From Microcaldota archaeon (GTDB taxonomy: Archaea; Micrarchaeota; Micrarchaeia; Micrarchaeales; CABMGC01), in the NCBI GenBank assembly GCA_021797745.1, contig JAJZZD010000003.1:22032-86031 (forward strand): a stretch of 64,000 nt of DNA, given 5' to 3'. How positions within the stretch are numbered: the stretch's first letter is position 1; each line of letters starts with the position of its first letter. Below the pieces are notes generated by a model, which worked only from the letters and a program-made list of their open reading frames with translations, ran no database searches and was not told where the DNA came from. The translations under genes and the position numbers were made by a program. Shown here piece by piece: positions 56,385-64,000 of the stretch.

Positions 56385-59357
56385 ATGAATAGACTGAATG
56401 TAAAAAGAATAGCAGTACTGGCGAGTGCACTCATTATGGGTGCCGCAGTCGCAGGGTCGGTATCGTTTCAAGGCGTACCGATAATAAACAATGCGGGAAC
56501 ACCGGTAGTGCAGATAGTAGTTGGATCAGGTGCTAAACCAAGCGATGCATTAGTTGCAGGCAACATTGCCGCAGTTATAGGAAACTTGGCATACACGTCA
56601 CAGCCTGTTACAGCAGTAGTAAACGGAAAGGGCGGCGTGTCATGCACAGTGACTACACCTACGTGCACTGTCTCAAACGCTCAGGTTTACCTTAGCGAAA
56701 AAGGATCAAGCTCTGTAAAAGGAGGCTACGGCTTCACTGCATTGATAGGCTCAGTGCTAAACGGAGCCATACAGCAAGGCGCACCTCTGTCAACAAAACA
56801 GTTGCAGAGCACAAGCTCGTATGCATATTACGACAACCCGGCAGTAACCTCTGCAATAGTTGGACAGATACCTACAAACAGCCCGTTCGCACAGTCGAGC
56901 GGATATTCGATGTCTTTGGCAGTATCGTCAGGTTCCAACGGAGGCGGAGCTACATTCTCTAGTTTAAACAAAGGTAACTATGATAACCTGCTTTTGGTGT
57001 CAAACGCATACCTGCCGAGCTTGCTAAGCAACTCAGGCGCAAACGGAGAATCAGAATTCCTATGGCTGGCCGGATTCCCGGTATACGACCAGGCGACATC
57101 GCCTTCAGTGCAAAGCTTCGCACTGCTTGACGCAGGGGGCGCATACCAGATAACATTCTCAAAGCCGATACACGAGCCTTATTACACTGATTCGGCATTG
57201 GGCGGAAACGCACCAGGCACCAACTCGATAAACAACGCACAGTTCACAATACTTGGACAGCCGTACTCAATAGTGAACTACAAATTGTCATCGACAACGG
57301 CTTCGTCAACTAGTGCAATATCCGGAACTGGCTCTATACTTCAGCTAGCGCAGTCGCTTACCAACGTAACTACAGTATACGTTGGACAAAACATAACCTC
57401 CGGAAACTTCACTGTGCAGCTTCAGGACCTTGGCCACACAAGCGGGTCAAACGCGCCTGCAATATTGAACGTGTACTACAACGGAAAGCTGACAAACAAC
57501 ACGTCAGTATTGGCTCCTAACCTGACAACGTTCAACGTTTCAGGACAGAAGCTGGTTGTAGACGTAAAGCAGACAGCTGCAGGTTTGTACGCGAACGCAA
57601 AATGGGCAAAGCTTCAGCTTTACTCGAATGTGTTCAACGTAACAAGCGGTTCTGAGTACAACAAGACATACAACCCTGGATGGAATGCATACCTGCTGTG
57701 GACTAACTCATCAGGAAATGGCCACCCTACAGACTTGTACAGCATAATCTTGCTGAACACAAGCCCTGTAAGCCAGCTATTGCCAGGACAGAGCTTCCAG
57801 TTCATACAGAAGCCTAAGGCATATAAGCTGACCTTCATAGGAGACACTATAGGAACCAACTTCGACACGGTCGACGTAACAACGAATTACGCATCAAGCG
57901 TGAACTATGCGAACAGCGGTCAGAACAGTACAGCACTGACGGACAACATAACTGAACCTTCGCAGGAGTTGACTGTTTCGAGCCAGATACCTAATGCATT
58001 CAGTGACTTCGGAGGGGTTACCGCGAGCAGTGTAACATACCTGTTGACGCCTATGCAGCTCAACACGTCCCCGAATGTAAACAAGGGTATTGCAGTAGGT
58101 GCGCCGGCAAACATCGTTCTTTCTGATGTAGGAACACTAGCAGCTAACGCCATAGACAAAAACTACTTTGCAGGAAATGGACAGCTACAGCTTAAGGTAC
58201 TAGGTTACACATCGAAAGCCAACGCGGCAGGAGGGAACACGCCAGTGACTTTGGCCACAGGAACCTTCAACGCAATCGGTTCCAACATACTGTCAACTGC
58301 TAACGTGTTCAACGTAACGCAGATAGACCTTACTGGTGCTGCATTGCCAGGGCTTGAGGTAACAGTGTACAACTCGCTCGTTGGGGATGTCGCTGGGAAT
58401 GTAGTGGCTAACTTGGCACCTGCAACTGCACCGGTAATTCTGTATAGCACACCAAACCAGAATTACTACTCGACAGTTCAGCAAAGCTATGTATCGTACA
58501 ACCAGCAGAATGGCCAGTCTAACTCCATATTCAGCATTGACACAACATCAGGAGCTGTAGGAACTACGCAGAACGCGTTCTTCCAGGGCAACCTGACAGA
58601 GTTCCCTGTCGCCACGTCTACTTCGCACTCTGATGCGTTCGAGTTCGATGTGGTAAACACTACAGGAGGCTACACAGTGTCAAACCTGTATGAGCTGAAC
58701 TACTCGACTAGTGGGCAGCACCAGAACGTGACTTACCTGCCTTCAGGACTTACGAGCACAGCTTCGTTCAGCGTGCCTGTGGGCTTCATATCGGAGCGTG
58801 GAAGCAAGGTTGCAAACATACAGCCTCACGAGCTGACCTTCGACATGGCAAAAGCTGTTGACACACTGCAGTTCGCTGTAAGCGCAGAGGCATCAAACGT
58901 TTCGACATCTGCTGCGACATACGGACCTTACAAGGTAGGGCAGAATACCAACATTGCGAACGTTTCGATAGCAAGCGTGAACGCGTCGTGCACTGGAGGT
59001 TCGGCCTCGTCAAGTAGCTGCACTGTATCAGGGCTAAGCAACCTGTCGGCAACGCCTAGCGTGGCAAGCGCAATAACGCCTGTGGTGCTAAACACTGCAA
59101 CAACGCCATTGGTAGTTCTTGACAGCGCTGCGGACCAGGCTTCGACATTGATAGTCGTTGGAAGCAAGTACGTGAACAGCGTAGCTGGACAGATATTCGC
59201 GCAGCAGACAGCGTTGAACCAAAGCTTCGGGCCTAGCTCTGTAATCGCGCAGGCATACGGGACAAACCGCATACTTGTAGCGGGATACTATGCTAACCAG
59301 ACAGTGACCGCAGGCAACGAGTTCATAAACGCATTGCTGAGCGCAGCCGGACAGTGA
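56385..59357 (+). CDS. S-layer protein, methanogen-type (S_layer_N/S_layer_C)
   Basis: Main surface lattice protein. 990 residues from the ATG at 56385 (MNRLNVKRIAVLASALIMGA), chosen over one at 56322 because the signal peptide begins here. After the cleavage region comes the S-layer N motif (GSGAKPSDALVAGNIAAVIG NLAY), a long beta-rich middle with many sequons and Asn/Thr/Ser, and a C-terminal half ending SKYVNSVAGQIFAQQ and RILVAGYYANQTVTAGNEFI, the S-layer C signature. Cys are few. Codon use is regular, as for a highly expressed gene. A terminator follows. Confidence 0.93.
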   Translation: MNRLNVKRIAVLASALIMGAAVAGSVSFQGVPIINNAGTPVVQIVVGSGAKPSDALVAGNIAAVIGNLAYTSQPVTAVVNGKGGVSCTVTTPTCTVSNAQVYLSEKGSSSVKGGYGFTALIGSVLNGAIQQGAPLSTKQLQSTSSYAYYDNPAVTSAIVGQIPTNSPFAQSSGYSMSLAVSSGSNGGGATFSSLNKGNYDNLLLVSNAYLPSLLSNSGANGESEFLWLAGFPVYDQATSPSVQSFALLDAGGAYQITFSKPIHEPYYTDSALGGNAPGTNSINNAQFTILGQPYSIVNYKLSSTTASSTSAISGTGSILQLAQSLTNVTTVYVGQNITSGNFTVQLQDLGHTSGSNAPAILNVYYNGKLTNNTSVLAPNLTTFNVSGQKLVVDVKQTAAGLYANAKWAKLQLYSNVFNVTSGSEYNKTYNPGWNAYLLWTNSSGNGHPTDLYSIILLNTSPVSQLLPGQSFQFIQKPKAYKLTFIGDTIGTNFDTVDVTTNYASSVNYANSGQNSTALTDNITEPSQELTVSSQIPNAFSDFGGVTASSVTYLLTPMQLNTSPNVNKGIAVGAPANIVLSDVGTLAANAIDKNYFAGNGQLQLKVLGYTSKANAAGGNTPVTLATGTFNAIGSNILSTANVFNVTQIDLTGAALPGLEVTVYNSLVGDVAGNVVANLAPATAPVILYSTPNQNYYSTVQQSYVSYNQQNGQSNSIFSIDTTSGAVGTTQNAFFQGNLTEFPVATSTSHSDAFEFDVVNTTGGYTVSNLYELNYSTSGQHQNVTYLPSGLTSTASFSVPVGFISERGSKVANIQPHELTFDMAKAVDTLQFAVSAEASNVSTSAATYGPYKVGQNTNIANVSIASVNASCTGGSASSSSCTVSGLSNLSATPSVASAITPVVLNTATTPLVVLDSAADQASTLIVVGSKYVNSVAGQIFAQQTALNQSFGPSSVIAQAYGTNRILVAGYYANQTVTAGNEFINALLSAAGQ

Positions 59358-59383
59358 GTACATACTAGCAACTAGACAGTTTT

Positions 59384-59412
59384 GAAGCCCGAAAGGGCTT
59401 CTATTTTTTTTA
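59384..59412 (+). terminator. Hairpin terminator of the S-layer gene
   Basis: Perfect 7-bp stem GAAGCCC-GAAA-GGGCTTC followed by a long T-rich tract (ttttttt and more T/C-rich sequence to about 59450), a textbook intrinsic-type terminator. Confidence 0.85.
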
Positions 59413-59761
59413 TTTTTCTTTCTGTTTTTTTCTCTTCCTTTTTCTTTTCAAAACTTCAGCACAAGCCTCAATTTCACTGCATTCCTCGCGTTCCGAATAT
59501 TCCTGGTTTTTCAAGAATTTTCCAAGACTTTTTGCTTTGAAAAAAATATATGCTTTAACTTATTTCCTTCCGTAAAAGCCCAATAAACTGCACAGAAAGC
59601 AAAATGCAACGGACAATGAGCCGCTGCCGCGGCCATATGCCACGCGTATATTCTGTCACCGATGTCTGCTGCTGACAACTGTTGCGTTTGACGTTTTGCT
59701 GTCTGCGGGAAAACTGATTAAAAGCTTTAAAAACTTTGCAGTTTAATTCAAATCTGGTTTA
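59413..59761. other. Gap between S-layer terminator and next gene
   Basis: About 350 bases without a coding frame. The first part is T/C-rich; near 59720-59737 an AT box (aaagctttaaaaacttt) precedes the ATG at 59762 by 25-40 bases and should be its promoter. Nothing else is recognised. Confidence 0.5.
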
Positions 59762-61810
59762 ATGCACGCGAGATATATTCTGCTTTCAGTGTTATTTTTC
59801 GCTGCACTTGAGAGCGTCGCTTTTTCATACTCGCTCAACGACGCAAGCTCGCTACTTCTGCAGTATGGCGTTCCTTCAAACTCAGTATTCCAGCTAATGC
59901 CAGCAAACGTCGTCAGTTCAGGTCACACGTACATGCTACTTTACAACGGCACGAACCTTGACTTCGTGATAAACGAGTCAAGCGACTCAGTGGTTTTGAA
60001 CGCAACAAGCATATACAACATAATACGAAGCTATGAGATCAACAGAACATTTGCAGCCAGTAATTTCACGGCGCTGTCTGACCTTATGAAAAAGTTCGTG
60101 GCGTCTTCCTCTGCAGCCATAAACACGTGTCTTGTGCTCACCGGGCTGAACACCGGGCTTACATGCACAAATGCAAATGCGTGCCTGTCGTGCAGCGTTG
60201 TGCCTGCGTGTTCAGAGCTTGACAACCAGATGGGCATACCTGACTATCTTGCGCAGGGCATTATGCAGTTCGAAAGCCAGTACGCTTGGCTGAACAGCAG
60301 CCTGAACCGCTTCTACAGCGCAGTTTCGGGCATTTCTGAGAACAATCTGGTTTCCAGCCTGAATGTCATAAACGGCACTTTCTACAACGTGTCTAATCTG
60401 ACAGCAAACATGTACAAGAATCAATTATTCCCATATCCTGACAACTTCTCGGCGTCGCAGCTTAGCAAGTGCAGCACGTATTCGAGCACAAGCGAGCCCT
60501 GGTACTGCGTGGACCTTGGCTACTGCGACGAGCCCACTTACAATTCCTCGATAAAAAGCTCTTTAGGAAACGAACTAGACAGCATTCTGTCGTCCTATCT
60601 TACAAACTCAACGGTAAAGCAGCTTGCCGGCAACGTGAGCAGCTACGAAATGGTGTATGTATACCCGATACTGTTCAAGCAGCAAAGCAAAAAACTCGGC
60701 ATAATACTGAACAGTACCCTTAACGGGTACAATTCGGTCGTATCTTCTGCAGATGCTCTTCTTTCGCACGTTGAGAATGCAAGCCTGTCTGTTTCGCTGC
60801 AGAACTTCAACTCAAACCTTACTATTCTGAAAACAAATTTTGTGAACCTTAATCTCAGCAGCGAGAACAAGACCATGGCAAAATTGTTCCTGTCGTTAAA
60901 ATCAATTTACAACGGCGTGAGCGGCGCATACAACAGTGTGCTTTCTTATGCAGTCAACAACACAAGGAATATACTCGAAATACAGATAACAAATCCCAAC
61001 GCGCAGGGGCTCGGACCTGTGGAGCTTAAGCAGTATGGCATAAACCAGCAGCTGTCAGGCAGCGGATTAGTGCTGTCTGCGGGCATCTACGACAGCCTGC
61101 ATAACGTGTCTAACTCCCTTGGCAGATACAGTACAGGCGGAATAAGCCTAGCAGGAATGGCAAGCGGCTTCGACGAGCCGGTAATAAGCGCTTTGGCAGG
61201 CGTGCTGGGCCTTGACTACGCCCAGGCTGTTTCGCTGGCGCCAGTGCTCGGGTCTTTGGTGTCTCTGCTGATAGGACTGGCGATATTCGCAGCGTTCGTA
61301 TATTTCAAGATGCGTCTAAAGAAAAAGCACAGGCTGTTCGTGAACGAAAAGACTAACAAGGCGTGGCGCAAGCTGTTCATAATACTGATACTTCTGATAA
61401 TACTGTATGTGATAATTACATACGTGTCACTGGCCTACGCAAACACGAATGCGCAGTCAAGCTCGTTACAGAGCGCGGTATCAGGCGCAAAGTCGATAGC
61501 AGTGGTGATAAACGGGACTGCCACGCAGCCTGTCCTGAACTGCGCTGCCAACGTGAGCGCCGCAGTGAGGTCGCTTGGCAAAACTGCCGTTAGCGCCGAC
61601 ATATACGGCAACACCTGCACAATGTCTGGAAATTCCCTGACAGCAAGCTCGTGCATGAACCGTTTCGCGCAACAGGGCATACCTGCAGTGGTGCTTGCAA
61701 ACAGCACATTTTATTCGATACATCTGTACTCGCTTTACGGCACAGTCCTGGACTTCTCGGGAAACGCGAGCGTTATGAACTCGTGCTACGTGACGCTGCT
61801 GCTGAAATAA
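59762..61810 (+). CDS. Large secreted membrane protein of unknown function
   Basis: 682 residues. Signal peptide (ARYILLSVLFFAALESVAFS), then an external region of about 480 residues with two Cys-rich spots (TCTNANACLSCSVVPACS; CSTYSSTSEPWYCVDLGYC), very many sequons and helical stretches. Two hydrophobic segments follow (APVLGSLVSLLIGLAIFAAF and LFIILILLIILYVIITYVSL) with a basic loop RLKKKHRLFVNEKTNKAWRK between. A C-terminal external domain with conserved-looking Cys follows. No family recognised; may help build or anchor the surface layer. The next gene is 79 bases on. Confidence 0.75.
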   Translation: MHARYILLSVLFFAALESVAFSYSLNDASSLLLQYGVPSNSVFQLMPANVVSSGHTYMLLYNGTNLDFVINESSDSVVLNATSIYNIIRSYEINRTFAASNFTALSDLMKKFVASSSAAINTCLVLTGLNTGLTCTNANACLSCSVVPACSELDNQMGIPDYLAQGIMQFESQYAWLNSSLNRFYSAVSGISENNLVSSLNVINGTFYNVSNLTANMYKNQLFPYPDNFSASQLSKCSTYSSTSEPWYCVDLGYCDEPTYNSSIKSSLGNELDSILSSYLTNSTVKQLAGNVSSYEMVYVYPILFKQQSKKLGIILNSTLNGYNSVVSSADALLSHVENASLSVSLQNFNSNLTILKTNFVNLNLSSENKTMAKLFLSLKSIYNGVSGAYNSVLSYAVNNTRNILEIQITNPNAQGLGPVELKQYGINQQLSGSGLVLSAGIYDSLHNVSNSLGRYSTGGISLAGMASGFDEPVISALAGVLGLDYAQAVSLAPVLGSLVSLLIGLAIFAAFVYFKMRLKKKHRLFVNEKTNKAWRKLFIILILLIILYVIITYVSLAYANTNAQSSSLQSAVSGAKSIAVVINGTATQPVLNCAANVSAAVRSLGKTAVSADIYGNTCTMSGNSLTASSCMNRFAQQGIPAVVLANSTFYSIHLYSLYGTVLDFSGNASVMNSCYVTLLLK

Positions 61811-61898
61811 ATAGCATAAATATGTTTGCTGTGTATTGTAAAGTTCATTAGGCAGTTCAAGACCGTTAGGCAATTTATGATATTTAAAGGTGATTCAA

Positions 61899-62402
61899 AT
61901 GTCGCAAGAAGAAAAATCAAAAAAGCCGTTCAATGCAGCGTGGTACCTGGTGATTGCAGCCGCAGCATTCATAGCCATAATAGTGGTGTTCTTTGAATTT
62001 GTGCTGCAAAGCCCCGTTGTTCCATTTTCCACTTTTAAATCCAATTTCGCGGCAGCTGACAACGTCTCGATAGTTGTGGAGTTTTCTAACAACACGCAGA
62101 CGGCTTATGAGACCAACTGTTTCAACGACCTCGCGTATGTTGTGCATAGTTCGTACTCTAAGCACGTAAACCAATTCTACATTTACAATTACAACAGCAC
62201 GTGCGAGTATTCGCCGACCCTTTATCCAGTTAACATAACGACAAAGCCAGAGAGCTACTGCCTCAACATAGCAAATGGCGAGCCAAGCATAATCCTCAGC
62301 TACTCTAACGCTAATTCCACCACAATAACAGCAAGGCAACTGCAGATAGCCGGAAACAACAACTACATGCAAATGTGCCCTATTGCAGCCGAGATATCAT
62401 AA
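61899..62402 (+). CDS. Bitopic secreted protein, partner of 59762 gene
   Basis: 167 residues from the ATG at 61899 (MSQEEKSKKPFNAAW), preceded by a GGTG element; an ATG at 61890 adds three residues. One membrane anchor (LVIAAAAFIAIIVVFFEFVL) and an external domain with four Cys (ETNCFNDL, STCEYSP, SYCLNIA, MCPIAAE) that could form two disulfides, and many sequons. No family. Close spacing and shared Cys/sequon style suggest that it works with the preceding protein (inference). Confidence 0.7.
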   Translation: MSQEEKSKKPFNAAWYLVIAAAAFIAIIVVFFEFVLQSPVVPFSTFKSNFAAADNVSIVVEFSNNTQTAYETNCFNDLAYVVHSSYSKHVNQFYIYNYNSTCEYSPTLYPVNITTKPESYCLNIANGEPSIILSYSNANSTTITARQLQIAGNNNYMQMCPIAAEIS

Positions 62403-62660
62403 GCACAAAGCAGGCATGCGTCAGATACGGGAAATGTGCTGCACATGCATGTACATGCGGCATAAGCAGCTTAGTGCAAGAGTAAAAGGACAAAAAGGAC
62501 AAGGAAAATAGGAACATGATAAAGAAAATGACGTCAGAATACGCCATTTGGCAACGACGTTTAGCAACGTTTGTTAGCGAACTGTTCGCGCACAAAAACA
62601 AGCTATTTAAACCTTGCTTTCTTATATGTTTAATGTTTTGAAAGGCTTTTGGCTGAGTAT

Positions 62661-64000
62661 ATGAATACAAAATCGCTAATTCTCACTTCTTGTATTTTGA
62701 TGTCATTTTTGCTCGTAAATCTTGCTTCTGCAGCCAATGTGATTGCCACTCCGAATCCTTACACTCTTACCAACACAACAATAGACGTTGGCCAAATATC
62801 AGTCGCTAACACAGTGATAAGCGGAGGCACAGGTGGATACACAGGCAATTGGGTGATAGTGCCACCTTCATCAGCAAATATAGCAACGTCAAACACAGTC
62901 ATGGGTCTTTTGAGTGGGAACACGCTTACGCTGAAAATAAATGCCACTGCGGCGAACTCTTTACAACTCACATTTAACGGTGCAAATTATTTTGCAAAAA
63001 CCATAGGAACTAACACGATTGAAGGCACCTGGACGTTCAACGGATATGCGCAGGATTCTTCTGGAGTAAACAGTGTAACTGTTACCAACACCCTGACAAT
63101 TGACCCTGCGCTCTCATTTACCTCTTTCACAGCGTCAAATACACCGAATGCAGACACAGGACAGTATGAATTGTTCTCAGCAAACTGGGCTGGCGGCACA
63201 AGTTCATATACTGCAAACTATGTAATAACAAACTCGATAACAGGCACAGTGATTGCAAACCAACTTTACACCAACATTGTTGGCACGAGCAACACATTCC
63301 TGTGGAACATTCCTGCTGCTGATGCAGGAAACACAATTCAGGCAAATGTAATAATAACAGATAGCGCGTCAACACCTGTGACTGTAAACAGTGTAAAAAC
63401 ATCTGCCATAACTCTAAACCCTGCTCCTACTGCGACTTCATTTACTCCGAGCAACACAATACTGGATTCTGGCCAGTATGTTACATACAACACGATAATA
63501 AACGGCGGCACATTGCCTATCACTGCAAATATCGTACTTATATCCAATTCAATACCGATAGCGATAAACGGGGCAACTGCAGTTCCTGGAACAACCTACA
63601 ACACTATTGTCCTCCCGACAGGCAGTGCTGAGCCAAATACAATAACATTCAACTCTCTTGCATTAACTACGTCAAGCAGCAGCGGTGGTGCAGTTACATT
63701 CAATGCTGTTGCAATTGACAGTGCAAGCACCCCAGTAACATTCAATGCAGTTGAGAGCACGATTACATTGGACCCTGCGCTCTCATTTACCTCTTTCACA
63801 GCGTCAAATACACCGAATGCAGACACTGGCCAGTATGAGTTGTTCTCAGCAAACTGGGCTGGCGGCACAAGTCCATATACTGCAAACTATGTAATAACAA
63901 ACTCGATAACAGGCACAGTGATTGCAAACCAACTTTACACCAACATTGTTGGCACGAGCAACACATTCCTGTGGAACATTCCTGCTGCTGATGCAGGAAA
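62661..64000 (+). CDS. Repeat-built surface protein, partial (runs off right edge)
   Basis: 446 codons, still open. A signal peptide (KSLILTSCILMSFLLVNLAS) is followed by Ig-like/adhesin-type beta modules, each with a D-x-G-Q-Y/I motif (ATNTTIDVGQIS, NADTGQYELFSANWAGGTS, TILDSGQYVTYN). A 223-residue unit begins at 63102 and starts again at 63771 with nearly identical DNA. Thr/Asn/Ser-rich throughout. TATA-like ctatttaaacc at about 62609-62620 lies upstream. Probably an adhesin or cell-wall stalk protein. 62403-62660 holds only this promoter. Confidence 0.85.
   Translation, partial: MNTKSLILTSCILMSFLLVNLASAANVIATPNPYTLTNTTIDVGQISVANTVISGGTGGYTGNWVIVPPSSANIATSNTVMGLLSGNTLTLKINATAANSLQLTFNGANYFAKTIGTNTIEGTWTFNGYAQDSSGVNSVTVTNTLTIDPALSFTSFTASNTPNADTGQYELFSANWAGGTSSYTANYVITNSITGTVIANQLYTNIVGTSNTFLWNIPAADAGNTIQANVIITDSASTPVTVNSVKTSAITLNPAPTATSFTPSNTILDSGQYVTYNTIINGGTLPITANIVLISNSIPIAINGATAVPGTTYNTIVLPTGSAEPNTITFNSLALTTSSSSGGAVTFNAVAIDSASTPVTFNAVESTITLDPALSFTSFTASNTPNADTGQYELFSANWAGGTSPYTANYVITNSITGTVIANQLYTNIVGTSNTFLWNIPAADAG
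63102..63331 (+). repeat. Long direct repeat inside the surface protein, copy 1
   Basis: About 230 bases from GACCCTGCGCTCTC onward are repeated at 63771-64000 with only a handful of differences (for example ACAGGA versus ACTGGC and TCA versus CCA). The period is 669 bases, exactly 223 codons. Near-identity at the DNA level indicates recent duplication or gene conversion. Confidence 0.95.
63771..64000 (+). repeat. Long direct repeat inside the surface protein, copy 2
   Basis: Second copy, cut by the window end, so the true length of the repeat and the number of copies are not known. Confidence 0.95.

Overview
The window is archaeal. It encodes Rpo7 with Spt4, a TFE-related factor, an L1-L10-L12 ribosomal operon, Nop5, an Nre repair protein, archaeal-type Tyr-, Gly- and Glu-tRNA synthetases, an AglB oligosaccharyltransferase, a methanogen-type S-layer protein and several vapBC/relE modules. 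Many genes have a TATA-like box about 25-35 bases upstream of the start and little leader. Compact genes, degenerate tRNA and transposase fragments, and a divergent AglB suggest a DPANN archaeon, probably Micrarchaeota (ARMAN-like). That placement is inference from gene content; no rRNA gene is present to settle it.

Layout. 1-13 kb is mostly housekeeping: a partial, shortened Nop5; a 635-residue protein ending in a TFE-like winged helix and zinc ribbon; a nickel superoxide dismutase with its maturation peptidase; GlyRS; TyrRS; an MFS exporter; an OGG-type glycosylase; a translin-family protein; and an Nre protein, followed by a degenerate tRNA-Glu. 13-18 kb is accessory: two small secreted or membrane proteins, two vapBC pairs plus an antitoxin remnant, and a HerA-like ATPase. 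At 18.3 kb lies an Lrp-like regulator with a paralog at 31.6 kb. A conserved long hairpin lies upstream of both. 20-25 kb holds the stalk operon, a ferredoxin, a glycosyltransferase, a decayed HAM1 pyrophosphatase gene and a proline dipeptidase.

The most unusual structures lie at 25-40 kb. Intact tRNA-Pro and tRNA-Gln genes are each followed within about 130 bases by a two-gene antitoxin/RelE-type toxin cassette, and then by a displaced copy of the tRNA 3' end (33-bp and 36-bp direct repeats). They look like minimal tRNA-targeted integrative elements whose only cargo is a toxin-antitoxin pair, with no integrase. A third tRNA gene, the intron-containing tRNA-Trp, is followed by a truncated, toxin-like nucleotidyltransferase remnant. 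Behind the 31.6-kb regulator, three copies of a promoter-like repeat alternate with truncated copies of that regulator's C-terminus. A box C/D sRNA lies at 38.1 kb.

40-64 kb is dominated by the cell envelope. A winged-helix/DUF4382 membrane regulator heads a MacB-like ABC operon. Next come an FtsJ-type RNA methyltransferase, an XRE-type regulator, several small membrane proteins, a glycosyltransferase and the 1081-residue AglB. A transposase remnant separates AglB from the S-layer gene, which is followed by two secreted proteins and the start of a repeat-built surface protein that runs off the right edge. The glycosyltransferases and AglB plausibly build and transfer glycans to these Asn-X-Ser/Thr-rich surface proteins.
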